DNA from: Megalonaias nervosa
Lineage: Eukaryota > Mollusca > Bivalvia > Unionida > Unionidae
NCBI GenBank assembly: GCA_016617855.1
Contig: JAECUM010000861.1
Span: 1 to 64,000, forward strand
Direction: 5' to 3'
DNA length: 64,000 nt
The notes beneath the pieces were generated by a model, which saw nothing but the letters and a program-made list of their open reading frames with translations, was not told the DNA's origin and ran no database searches. Positions within the stretch are counted from its first letter, which is position 1. Every line of letters begins with the position of its first letter. Shown here piece by piece: positions 1 through 9,985 of the stretch. The position numbers and the translations under genes were made by a program.

Positions 1-888
1 AGGTATCCCACCTCCCACATAGAAGGTACTAGTTAAGACCTTGGAAGAATGGGAAGCCAAGGCAAGAGTGGAGCCCAAATGCTTTCTCATGCAGATCTGT
101 GTCTTATGGGCACTACTTTTAATGAGGACAAAGGTACCTTGGAATCAGTTGAGGACCCAAGAAGTATTGTACAGATGATTGCCAAATATCAACTAGATAT
201 AACTGATTCATTTGCGACAGGCCCCCTCCTCATGAGGAGATATGTCAACCTTTCAGGTGCAGATCTTTAAGGAAGCAGATAGAGGTTTTATGGGCACAAC
301 ACATTGAAGAAGATGTCACTCTGGTTTACTAAAGTTGTGGCTTATTATTCAGAAGAGCAGGAAACCTTGGCAATTCCAAGATCAGGCACTAAGTCTCCTG
401 TATAGTTTTTCCAGTCTTTATAGTCAAGAGTTGCCTGGTGTAGAGAGAGATGTTTAGCTGCCCAGAATTGAGAATTCAAAGTGGAAATTAAGCATAAACA
501 TTCACATAGTGCAGATGTAATGTCTCAAGCCTCATATCATTCATCTGAAAGGATCAGAGGGTAACAGTCCCTATAGCAACCTGTTTTGCATTCCTTTAGG
601 ACACAGAGACCAAATCTGCTCTTAAATTGTTCATCCACATTCCATCTTTCAAACTGGAGACAGTAGATTCTGCTTGTATTGAGAGCAGGTTTTTGATAAT
701 ATCTTTAGATTTAATGGATACTTATCATGAACAAAAGTCACAAAAATATTGAAGGTTTATTTTCAGAGGGAAGGTATGCCAGTTCCAAACTCATCCTTTT
801 GGTCATCCCTTTTAATATATGTCTTTATCCAGTTGGTACCAGAGCTGGAAGTGAGTTTGTACTACAGAGATATGAGACTTCATTGCAA
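1..888. other. No gene recognised (intron or intergenic)
   Basis: AT-rich unique-looking sequence. The short ORFs at 49-270 and 749-946 show no recognisable domain; the second runs into the minisatellite that follows. If the SR-type gene at 5-7 kb extends to the left, this stretch would be intron of that gene. Confidence 0.4.
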
Positions 889-1257
889 TAGGATGATTGC
901 CTTGTACCAGACTAATCACGAGGATGATTGCCTTGTACCAGACTAATCATGAGGATGATTGCCTTGTACCAGACTAATCACGAGGATGATTGCCTTGTAC
1001 CAGACTAATCATGAGGATGATTGCCTTGTACCAGACTAATCACGAGGATGATTGCCTTGTACCAGACTAATCATGAGGATGATTGCCTTGTACCAGACTA
1101 ATCACGAGGATGATTGCCTTGTACCAGACTAATCATGAGGATGATTACCTTGTACCAGACTAATCACGAGGACAATTGCCTTGTACCAGACTAATCATGA
1201 GGATGATTGCCGTACCAGACTAATCACGAGGATGATTGCCACACCAGACTAATCACA
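889..1257. repeat. 31-bp minisatellite, about 12 copies, dimeric higher-order structure
   Basis: Tandem direct repeats of a 31-bp unit containing GATTGCCTTGTACCAGACTA. The last base of the unit alternates C, T, C, T through most of the array (CACGAGG then CATGAGG), so the real amplification unit is a 62-bp dimer. The last two or three copies carry small deletions and substitutions, as expected for the decaying edge of an array. Confidence 0.9.
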
Positions 1258-2728
1258 AGAGTTATCTGCAGAGAAGGCTCAAAACAAAGTGTCAGCAGCC
1301 GTCAAGTTGGGGTTTCTTCCAGACCAGGTGAAGTCCAGCTAGACCCCCTCACAAAACCTTGTTTCTGGGAACCCACTTCAATCTGGTTCTTGGTCTTGTA
1401 GGACAGAGCAGGTAGCACACTAAAAGGTTGTGGACTTGCTAAGGGATCTCAAGGGTGCTACTTCAGCACCAGCAGGGCAACTCAGCATGCTGCTTGGAAC
1501 AGGTAGAATCAGTACTGCGTGTATTTCCAATTGAAAGTACTTCAAAAAGACCTCTTCAGGAGGCTCTTGGTGACCACGGGGCTCAGACTTAAGCACTTAT
1601 GGACCAGAAGATACCCCATGGCAAGTAGTTTATGAGAGTGGTGAAGTACTCTGTCTAGAAATATTTGAACTCCAGGGTCCTATTTCAACAGGGAACACCT
1701 CAGAGAGGCTCTATACACAGATGCAGTCAAAATAGGCTGGGAGCACACATGGAGGACCTTCAAGCAGCAGGCTAAATACAGTCTTGGACTACCTATTCTC
1801 TCATGTCAAAGGAAGATTGGCAAACAATAAGAGATAATGGACATAAAGTGAGAGCATTGTTTTTAATCTTAGGCTTGGCTTAACTGGATTTGCATGGATG
1901 AAGTTTTGAGGGTCTTGTATTGGAGGCCTACATATTGTTATCTCTTCCTGAGAGCATTGTCAGGATTACAGAGGCCTTTTCTCTTTTGGGCCAGTGGTAG
2001 TTGCTAAGAAAGTTGTAAATCCATCTGGTAATTTGAGAGAATAAATGTTCAAGGGATTTTAAAAATATATATTTTTATTAATATAGCTCTTAGTTCATTT
2101 TGATACCTTGGCATTTACTGGTATTATTGGATTGGTGTAGGGCATCACTTTTGACTTCTTTCATGACCACCTAGGTAGGCTACCATGATGTGTTTCATGA
2201 CTCATTGAATTGCATTATTATTGTTTCTTCATTAAGTCGGTCCTAACTTGATAAGGTTTTATTCGTATGTTATTTTGTTCAGCTTGACCTGAACATTCAT
2301 GTGCATCCTGGAAGAGCTGGTTCTGTAATGAGAAAATAATTTTCTGTTTAAGACTTATCATACAACTGAGAAATGTGAAGGACAAAAGTTTTTTTTACAT
2401 CATATTTTAGTTTGTATTAGAAGACCCTTTCATCAGGACTCACACTGGTCCTACAGTGTAAGACATCGACCCTGAGATTTATGTTTTGGGGGATCGAGGT
2501 CTTACTGCTGAAATAACGGCAGTGTGTATCATGTTCCAATGTCGTTTAATATCAGAACGATAATTCAAATTTTCAGGTTTATCTTACACTTGGCAGTCCC
2601 TATCAACACTTTCTACAAATTAAAGTCATAATGTTTTAGTTAGACTTTACTTACTCTGATGTCTTTTTTCTAATGAATTCAAATTCTCACAGAAGCAAAT
2701 AGACATGTTTTTAAGTTCCGTTGGCCTA
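1258..2728. other. No gene recognised
   Basis: AT-rich sequence without a convincing ORF, splice-flanked exon or repeat. It may be intron of the + strand SR-type gene. Confidence 0.35.
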
Positions 2729-2931
2729 CATTTCAGTTGCCTGGAATGCGATGGAAGCCAGGAATACCAAAATCGGTTAAAAGGATGATAAGAATCTTGA
2801 ATGAAATGAAGCTATCTAAACACTTTCTTCAATATTAATATATTTTTATTTGTTTCGTTAAAGAAACATACTTCAACTTAAATCAGATTTTGGCATTCCT
2901 GGCATCCGTTGCATTCCAGGCAACTGAAATG
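2729..2931. mobile_element. 203-bp MITE with 46-bp terminal inverted repeats
   Basis: The outer 46 bp at each end (2729-2774 and 2886-2931) are inverted copies of each other with only a handful of mismatches; both start CATTTCAGTTGCCTGGAATG when read inwards. The central 110 bp is AT-rich and non-coding. Long TIRs around a short non-coding core are typical of a non-autonomous DNA transposon. No clear target-site duplication was seen, so the superfamily is not assigned. Confidence 0.8.
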
Positions 2932-3032
2932 AAATATCTATACTGATGATAGAATTGCCTGATGCCATTTCAATACATATATCTTACCATTTTTAACTGG
3001 GGGATTATCCACCCCTCCTTTATCTGGAGACT

Positions 3033-3525
3033 TCTGGGATCAGCCCAGACTAAACAAGTCTTGTTGACTGGGATCAGCCCAGACTATACAAGTCTTGTTG
3101 AGTGGGATCAGCCCAGACTATACAAGTCTTGTTGACTGGGATCAGCCCAGACTATACAAGTCTTGTTGACTGGGATCAGCCCAGACTATACAAGTCCTGT
3201 TGACTGGGATCAGCCCAGACTATACAAGTCTTGTTGACTGGGATCAACCCAGACTATACAAGTCTTGTTGACTGGGATCAACCCAGACTATACAAGTCTT
3301 GTTGACTGGGATCAGCCCAGGTCATTAGTTTAATTAGCACACATGTAATATGAAATCAGAATATATTCTTAATGCTGGGATTATTCCCAGAAAGCACTCC
3401 AGTGCTAGGATCAGCCTATCACAAATTCTGCTTAATCTGCCAATTAGTCAAGAATATACTCTTATGTGGGATCAGCCTCTAGTACAGATTCTACTCAATC
3501 TGGGATCAGCCTACCACAAATTGTG
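3033..3525. repeat. 34-bp minisatellite (about 8.5 copies) with a degenerate tail
   Basis: From 3033 to about 3320 a 34-bp unit repeats almost perfectly. Its core CTGGGATCAGCCCAG is an imperfect palindrome (CTGGG / CCCAG arms), so each unit can form a small hairpin. From about 3370 to 3525 the same GGGATCAGCC core recurs at irregular spacing inside diverged sequence, which looks like older copies of the same array. Confidence 0.88.
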
Positions 3526-4142
3526 TAAGTAGGCAAGTTATTATTTAATTTTTTAATGTTCTTTTTTCTTCTGTTTAACGTATCTTGATAGAATGTTTAT
3601 AAGGACAAATGCAAACATGCTGTGAATTGAGAGAGAGAATCCAAACTATTTTCTTAAAGGGAGTTATTCAACATTTCCTCTTACAAGTCTATATTTCTTG
3701 TGTATAAGGTCCATACAATAAACTGTACATGTTAATTCTTGGAAAAAATCTTGCAGTTGACCAAAATCATAATTGCAGACAGATAGGTCTGTTAGTGACA
3801 GTTAACTGCAATGCATATATATATATTGCATAATAGCTCTATGTTTTGTGCTATATTTCATTTGAGCAAAAAGGGCAGTGCTCTCATAGCATTCAGTGAA
3901 AGAGCATGAGATCAGCATAAAATTATGGAGAGAAAAGTTAGCTTATTGTTTTGTGCGTATCAAAGTAAAGTGTCAGTTTTGCTGGTAGGGTAATTACTAC
4001 TCTATTTAATGTTGACCCTGAGGTATATTATTCAGATAAAACTTTATTGTAGATCTACTTCATATTTGTTATTGTTGAATTTATAGATTTTACAAAATGA
4101 CTGACATGCAAAATATTCATACACGGTGTAATTTAAGTTACT
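3526..4142. other. No gene recognised
   Basis: AT-rich sequence, with a short TA run near 3817. No supported gene or repeat. Confidence 0.35.
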
Positions 4143-4360
4143 GTATATACTCACTTATAAGCAGAGTCAGACTACAGATAACAAAGACTCTGATCTACTG
4201 TAGCATTCATGCGCCTGCAGATTAGGGTCTGTATTGTTTGATCTACTGATTTGTCCTAACAAATTGCACAGACCCAGATTTTCTGGTGCATAATGTGCTG
4301 GCAGATTTGGGTCTGTGCAGTTTCATGTTGGACTGGTCATATAAGCAAGTAAAGATGTTA
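4143..4360 (+). mobile_element. Twin-hairpin foldback MITE, copy 1
   Basis: Member of the foldback family found ten times in this window. Left end GTATATACTCACTTATAAG, right end the inverted diverged counterpart (ATAAGCAAGTAAA). Between them are two separate palindromes: hairpin X around ACTCTGATCTACTG...CAGATTAGGGTCT, then a spacer, then hairpin Y around ACCCAGATTTTCTGG...GGCAGATTTGGGTCT. Order X then Y defines the + orientation. This copy is moderately diverged. Confidence 0.85.
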
Positions 4361-5043
4361 TGTAATCTGGAACCATAAAGCATGCCAATTATAGTAAGAG
4401 ATAAATTTAAACACAAAATTCTGCATAGTGGTTATCAAAATAATATACAGTTTTGTTGCAATTTGAATTAGTTTGCTTGAATATCATCCATTGATTTATA
4501 AATTGTACATCACACATAAAGAATTAAGCAGCAGGTAATACTGCATATGTAGGGTTCTCTCCTTTACTTTAACAACAGGAATAATATTGGAACTATTTTC
4601 TTATCATCATCCTAATTTTGATGAGTTAAATCAGACATGGTATTTTAGAGTGCATGGAAAATAGGTGTAGGTTTTATGTGTATATAATACTACAGTATTC
4701 ACTAGGATATCCTTTAAGTTACAATTGCCTTATCTAAAGAGATCATTTTCTATCCTATTCGTGTTGGGTCTGCAAAGCTATGGTTTTTAATGCATACAAG
4801 CTGGGAATGCCTTATTGCTAAATGTTGACTTTAAACTGTATGTTTTGGAATGCTAATTGAACCTCAAAAAGAAAAAAGGTCAGAGGTTGGTGTTTATCAC
4901 AAGGTTTCCTCAGATAACTTGACACTTCAGCAGTAGTTTTTTTTTTTATATATTTATATTCAGTTTAAGTATTTATTGATTATAGAGTCAGATAGGTTAA
5001 TTTTATATATTTTATTTGCATTGTTTTTTCCTTTTTCTTAAAG
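4361..5043. other. Probable intron sequence before the 42-nt exon
   Basis: AT-rich; ends in a polypyrimidine stretch (5026-5039) and an AG at 5042-5043 that serve as the acceptor of the microexon. No other feature was found. Confidence 0.45.
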
Positions 5044-5085
5044 GTCTAAAAGATCCAAAGGATCCAAGTTAAGATCAGATTCAAG
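5044..5085 (+). CDS. 42-nt internal exon of an SR-type (Arg/Ser-rich) protein
   Basis: Seen: a strong polypyrimidine tract ending in AG at 5042-5043, 42 nt of coding sequence, then a near-consensus donor (CAAG|GTAAGT at 5086). The exon starts with the last base of a codon and ends with the first two (AG), so it is symmetric in phase and could be skipped without changing the frame. It reads SKRSKGSKLRSDS plus a split Arg codon. That split codon is completed by the first base of the exon at 7021, giving a continuous Arg/Ser/Lys-rich stretch, which strongly supports the pairing. Proteins with such tails usually act in nuclear pre-mRNA splicing, where SR kinases phosphorylate the Ser residues. 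The upstream exons, including any RNA-binding domain, are outside the window, so the particular family member cannot be named. Confidence 0.7.
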
Positions 5086-5684
5086 GTAAGTTGCTTATCC
5101 ATGATGTTTTTCTTTTTTCATCTTTCATTGCCATACATTGTCATTAGTACTTAAATTTTACAGCTAATATGGTAGCTAGTTTCATTGAATTGCTTTAAAA
5201 TAGTATTTCAAATTTTTATTGAATACAAAATTGATACACAGGTCAGTGATAGGTAAGATTAAGTTATGGATTTGGAGAAATAACTGTTCAAGAATATTTG
5301 GTTTCAAGCAGAAATTAACTATGCATATGGAGTATCTTTACTAATAATGCAAACCCAGCAACTTTCATATACAATTCTTTTGTAAAGTGAATTAACAAAT
5401 TTAAATTGCAATGAAGTTGACATAATAAGTTACAGGCTGATTGCTGAATGTGGACTTTAGGAACTGTCTGTTCATTTAGGGTTAAGACTTGATGAGGGAG
5501 AGAAAGCTTTCATACAAAAGTTGTGTGATATGCAGAACATACGAACACATCCTTCCCAAATGAACTTAAGTTGAAATGTACTGATTAATACATGTGCTTG
5601 TGTGGAAAAAGGATGTTTTAAGTACCCTTTAGACTGTCTACTCCAGCATTAACCTCAGTTAAATGTCTTTGATTTTTATCTCTA

Positions 5685-6955
5685 CTGGTCATAGACTGTA
5701 GGATTATGGTCTGGCCTGTTGTCTGTCATCTACCATTTGGCTGTCCATTTGTACAAGTTTGTTTACACTACTAAACTACTTGGAGGATTGCCATGAAACT
5801 TTAAACACAAAGTCTTCAGGTCTAGTTGGTCCTACATGAAACTTTACACACAAGATCTTAAGGTCTAGTTGGTCCTACATGAAACTTTACACACAAGGTC
5901 TTAAGGTCTAGATGGTCCTGCATGAAACTTTACACACAAGGTCTTAAGGTCTAGATGGTCCTGCATGAAACTTTACACACAAGGTCTTAAGGTCTAGTTG
6001 ATCCTACAAGAAACTTTATACTTAAGGTCTTAAGGTCTAGTTGGTCCTAGATGAAGCTGGTGATGCTCAGACATTCAGAAAATCTTGTTATTGTTTTTCT
6101 CAAGAACAAAACGTCATATCAACATGGAGTTTTCACCAGCAGTCGTCTTCTAATGTCTACTTGGTCCTGAATAAAATTGGTGCTGTCAGGACATCCAATA
6201 TGGCAAATATAGTAGCCATCTTATTAATCCTGTTATTGCTTCTCCACCAGAATGGGTAGTCATATCAATCTGGTGCCTCACCAAAAGACTTCTTATGGTG
6301 CCAGTCTCATATCCAATATGGCCACCACAGCAGCCATCTTGAAAATCTTGTTGTTGCCCCTCTTTAATGTAAAGTTATATCAGCATAGGGTTTTCACTGA
6401 AAGACTTTTTATGGTGTCTAGTTGGTCTGAAAATCAGAATTGTGCTAATCTGATATCCAATATGGCCAGCACAGCGACCATCAAAAAAATGATGTAACTA
6501 CTCCTCCTGGATGAAACATGATATGATCATTGGATCTTCATCAGAAGACTTTTTATGATGTCTAGTTGTCAGAAATCTCATTATTGCTTCTCTTCTAAAT
6601 GGAAAATCATATCAGAATAGGGTTTCATCAGAAAATTTATTATGATAACTGGTTGGTCCTGAATGCAAATGGTATCAGTCTGACCTCTGTTATGGCCAGG
6701 GTGAACTTAATGAAAATCTTGTTGTGAATTCTCTAGAATGGATGGTGATATCAACATGGGGTTTTTCACCAAAAGTCTTCTAATGGTGTCTAGTTTGTTC
6801 TAAATGAAAATGGTGCCACTCTTTCATCCAATTTGGCTGGTACAATGGCTAATTTGAAAATCTTATTACTCAAGAATACCACAGATGGTTTCAACACTCG
6901 GCAGACCAAATGAGGATATGGTCTTATTCCTTGAAATTCTTTTTGAACAGTAGAT
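5685..6955 (+). mobile_element. Tandem-repeat-bearing dispersed element (145-bp units), copy A
   Basis: Three loci in this window share one architecture: a left end with TCATAGAC and later AAACTACTTGG.GGATTGCC, a variable number of roughly 145-bp internal units, and a right end with ACTCAAGAAT and CTTGAAATTCTTTTT. Here about seven diverged units lie between 6037 and 6870; each contains versions of TCTAGTTGGTCCT, ATCCAATATGGC and AAAATCTTGTTATTGCTTCTC. Bivalve genomes are known to carry non-autonomous Helitron-like elements with central satellite-like repeats, and this layout resembles them, but I did not identify Helitron termini. The element sits in the last intron of the SR-type gene. Confidence 0.65.
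5790..6055 (+). repeat. 43-bp tandem repeat, about 6 copies
   Basis: Unit containing ATGAAACTTTACACACAAGG, with starts 43 bp apart (for example 5836, 5879, 5922). It is a local expansion of the left part of the larger 145-bp-unit element: the AGTTGGTCCT segment is shared by both. Confidence 0.9.
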
Positions 6956-7020
6956 CACTCCCTTTGAGGGGATCTGTTTTTCTTAAGCTTTGATAAAAAA
7001 TAATATTATGATTCAATCAG

Positions 7021-7306
7021 ATCACCAACGTCAACAAAGAAAAGGTCATCCAAGCATCGTTCACCATCACCCAGACAATACAAGAAAGAGAGATCCAAAT
7101 TCAGAGAGGAAGATAAGGCATCAGTGAGAGATAACTCTTTCCAGGGAGAAAAACCTATGAAGAGGAAGTCCAGAGATCGATCACACACCCCAGAGAAGAA
7201 TAACGCAGAGATTAACCATTCCAGTCAACGTAGCAGATCTAGCTCAAGCAGTAGTGAAGCAGAAAAGAAGCAGAAAAAGGAGGAGGAAAACAACACAAAG
7301 TATTAG
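7021..7306 (+). CDS. Terminal coding exon of an SR-type (RS-domain) nuclear protein
   Basis: Seen: acceptor AG at 7019-7020 (weak polypyrimidine tract), 286 nt of open frame, TAG stop at 7304-7306. The first base completes the Arg codon left open by the 42-nt exon. The encoded 94 residues begin with Arg-Ser repeats (SPTSTKKRSSKHRSPSPRQ), continue with a mixed Lys/Glu/Asp stretch, then RKSRDRSHTPEK, a serine run flanked by Arg (SQRSRSSSSSSEAE), and end in a Lys/Glu-rich helix-prone tail finishing NNTKY. This composition is that of C-terminal RS domains of splicing regulators and related nuclear speckle proteins; basic clusters could act as nuclear import signals. Function is inferred from composition only. 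The frame is open a few codons upstream of the acceptor, so an alternative start of this exon is possible. Confidence 0.72.
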
Positions 7307-7769
7307 TCTGTTCAATAGCAGCTGTATAAATAACAGTCAAACTCACTTATTACATTTTTAACTCCACATGTCCATTGATATTCTTTGTTATTGAAACTTG
7401 ACTTTATTACAGACAGGGACAAAAGATCATTTTGACATGAATTTGTCTTGACTGTAATTCAGAGACTTTTCAATCTGAGTTGGGTGTAAATGTTTCCAAC
7501 GCATGAAATTTTCTTGTACTTGGATTTTTTTAAAACCTCTTATGGAAAAAAAAAGAAGCATGTACCAGAGAAGACACGTAAGCATGTTTTGAATTATGGC
7601 CTTGGATGTTTATGAAATTAGAGTACATGAAGAAAGCTATTCTCCATTGATGTAACACTTGTAGCTTTGTGCATGTAGGTAATTAAATTCTAGTTCACCA
7701 GGCCATGAGGGCAAGTGAACTTATGGCATGGCCTTTTGATCTGTGTGTTGTTCATTGTCAATAGTCTGG

Positions 7770-8700
7770 TGTCAGTCAACAATTGCTATTTTTAACTTGT
7801 CAGGAAAAACCAGAACCAAAACATTCTGACATAAAGTCTTTGAATTTTTGCACAAATGATGGCCATTATTACTAAAAATAGAGGGAAAAAAATCATGTTT
7901 TACAGAAAGCAACTTGCATAAAAACCTTTCACAATTGTACAAATGATTGCATTGCACCATCAAATGTTGCCACTTTTAACAAATATGGAAAAACCTGTCA
8001 TCCATTGACAATTGCTATTTTATGATATTTCTAAAATAAACTCTGAACCAGTTTCAGCCTAACTTGGCACAGAGCATCTTGGCATAAAGGCTTTTCAAAT
8101 TTGTGCAAATGATTTAGATCCGCCATCAGATAAGGTCACAGTTATTGAAAATGGAAAAACTATACAACTTCTCAAAAAGTACAGAGAAAACATTGATAAG
8201 ATTTGATAGAAAACAATGGAATGAAGACTTTTCAGATTTGGACATGGTTATCTGCCATCAAATATGGACACCCTTACTAAAAAAAAAAAAAGAACAAGAA
8301 ATATCTTCAGTTGACTTGTCCAAAACTGCTCAGTAAAATTAGACCAAATTTGACAGAAAGTATCCTGGCATGTGTAGAGACCTTTGGATTTTGTACAAAT
8401 GATGCCATCTGCATTAAATATGGCTATCATTACTAAAAATAGAAAAAGCCGTAAAAAACCTCTTCACCAAAACAACTGAATAGAATTTGACCAAATGTGA
8501 CAAAAAGCATACTGGCATGAGGAACTTTCAATTTTTACAAATGATTCTGATTCACAATTAGACATGGCCAATCTTACTAAAAATAGAAAAACCACTGAAC
8601 AGATTTTGACTACACTACGCAGAAAGCATACTAGTATGAAGACATTCACATTTATGTAAATGTTGCCAATATGCTATTAACTATGACCACTGTTATTACC
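7770..8700 (+). repeat. Decayed tandem repeat, about 7 units of 90-165 bp
   Basis: The phrase TTTGTACAAATGAT or a close variant recurs at about 7848, 7937, 8101, 8391, 8533 and 8651. It is flanked each time by GGCATRAAG, a short A/T interval, and TTACTAAAAATAGAAAAAC. Units are strongly diverged and unequal in length. The ORFs in this stretch on either strand are by-products. Confidence 0.7.
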
Positions 8701-9657
8701 ATCCACCTCTACTCACAAAATCTACTACTCCAGCACTAACTTGTAACATGTTGCTGATCATATTAGATAACAATACTGTAAATTCACTGTTTTTTGTATG
8801 ATAAAAATATTTTTGGTTTTTGTACAACAAACAGTATTCCTGTGAAAACATTAACACTACTTTGAAAATCCCACATTTTTAAGTAGTGACAAAAATGTAA
8901 TTTTTCTGGTAAACCAGAAAAATTGATTCCAATGAAAATAATTGAATTGACAGTAACAGGCTTTAATCTCTCAGCTCTCAAATAGCCTGAGATAGATACA
9001 TTAGACAAAGTTCAGCCATATTTTCATGCTCAATAATTTCACACATTCATGCTGACAGTCACTCAGAAGACAACGTGAAACTATGGCAAAGTACACATAA
9101 CAATATCATAACATATAAATGAACAGTGGAGCAGTTGTATCTATCTGTGCATAATGTGCATACAAATATACAAATTGCAAAAATCTGCCTTTCCATAAAT
9201 GCTGGCAACTGAGAGTTTATGATGTATGCTTGAATTGTAAGTACCGGTATAACAAACAGCATAGATCCTGATCTGCCAGCATTATATGCAATGACAAACC
9301 TGACCAAGAAAGAATAGACTTTTGAACTTGAGATTTTGTTTTGACCTATCACAAATAACATTACTTGTGAAAGCATATCACAAATAACATTACTTGTGAA
9401 AACTCATTTCTGATCTAAGCAAAAACTCTTACCTAGGGCTCAAGCTTAAAGTTTAATGATCCCATGGCCTGATTCTGTACGGAACACATTTGGGTGAACT
9501 AGATACACTTGTATCATATTTATCTAATATAGAGCCCATCCGTGATGATTAAGCCCACTCGCAAAATATGGGAAATATTTACTTTGGAGATCTTGATAAT
9601 ATGCATCACCCTCTGCGCTTGTAGGTTGGTTCTTGTTTTATCATTGGGGAGATATTA

Positions 9658-9663
9658 AATAAA
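9658..9663 (+). terminator. Candidate poly(A) signal for the SR-type gene
   Basis: AATAAA followed within 40 nt by a GT-rich stretch. It lies 2.35 kb after the stop codon, so this assignment depends on a long 3' UTR; the AATAAA at 8035-8040 is the alternative. Confidence 0.25.
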
Positions 9664-9886
9664 GTTATTTCATGTGTAGTTTAAAATCTTCATGATAGCT
9701 TTGTCATTTACATTGGTGCATGTAGATGACAGGTCTCTGTCATGCACAGAAAATGAACTGTTTCTTTCAACCATATTGTGATAATGACCATTAATAGATT
9801 CTTTCTCTCGTCATTTCTTCAGCATATTTTAAATTACACTTCCTTTACAGAGAGGGGGAGAAAGATACTATAGTTAATGGGAAGGA

Positions 9887-9985
9887 GTGATGACACAGCA
9901 AATTGAAACACACACAAGACTGATGACACAGCAAATTGGAACACACACAAGACTGATGACTCTGCAAAGTGGAATACGCACAATG
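9887..9985. repeat. 33-bp tandem repeat, 3 copies
   Basis: Three copies of a unit containing GATGACACAGCAAATTGRAA followed by CACACACAAGACT; the third copy is more diverged. The minus-strand ORF over it is a repeat artefact. Confidence 0.8.

Larger units (their letters stand above)
7307..9700 (+). other. Probable 3' UTR and downstream region of the SR-type gene
   Basis: No ORF of note follows the TAG at 7306. Canonical AATAAA hexamers occur at 8035-8040 and 9658-9663; the second is followed by TG-rich sequence (TCATGTGTAG) and is the better poly(A) candidate. The transcript end cannot be fixed from sequence alone. Confidence 0.35.
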
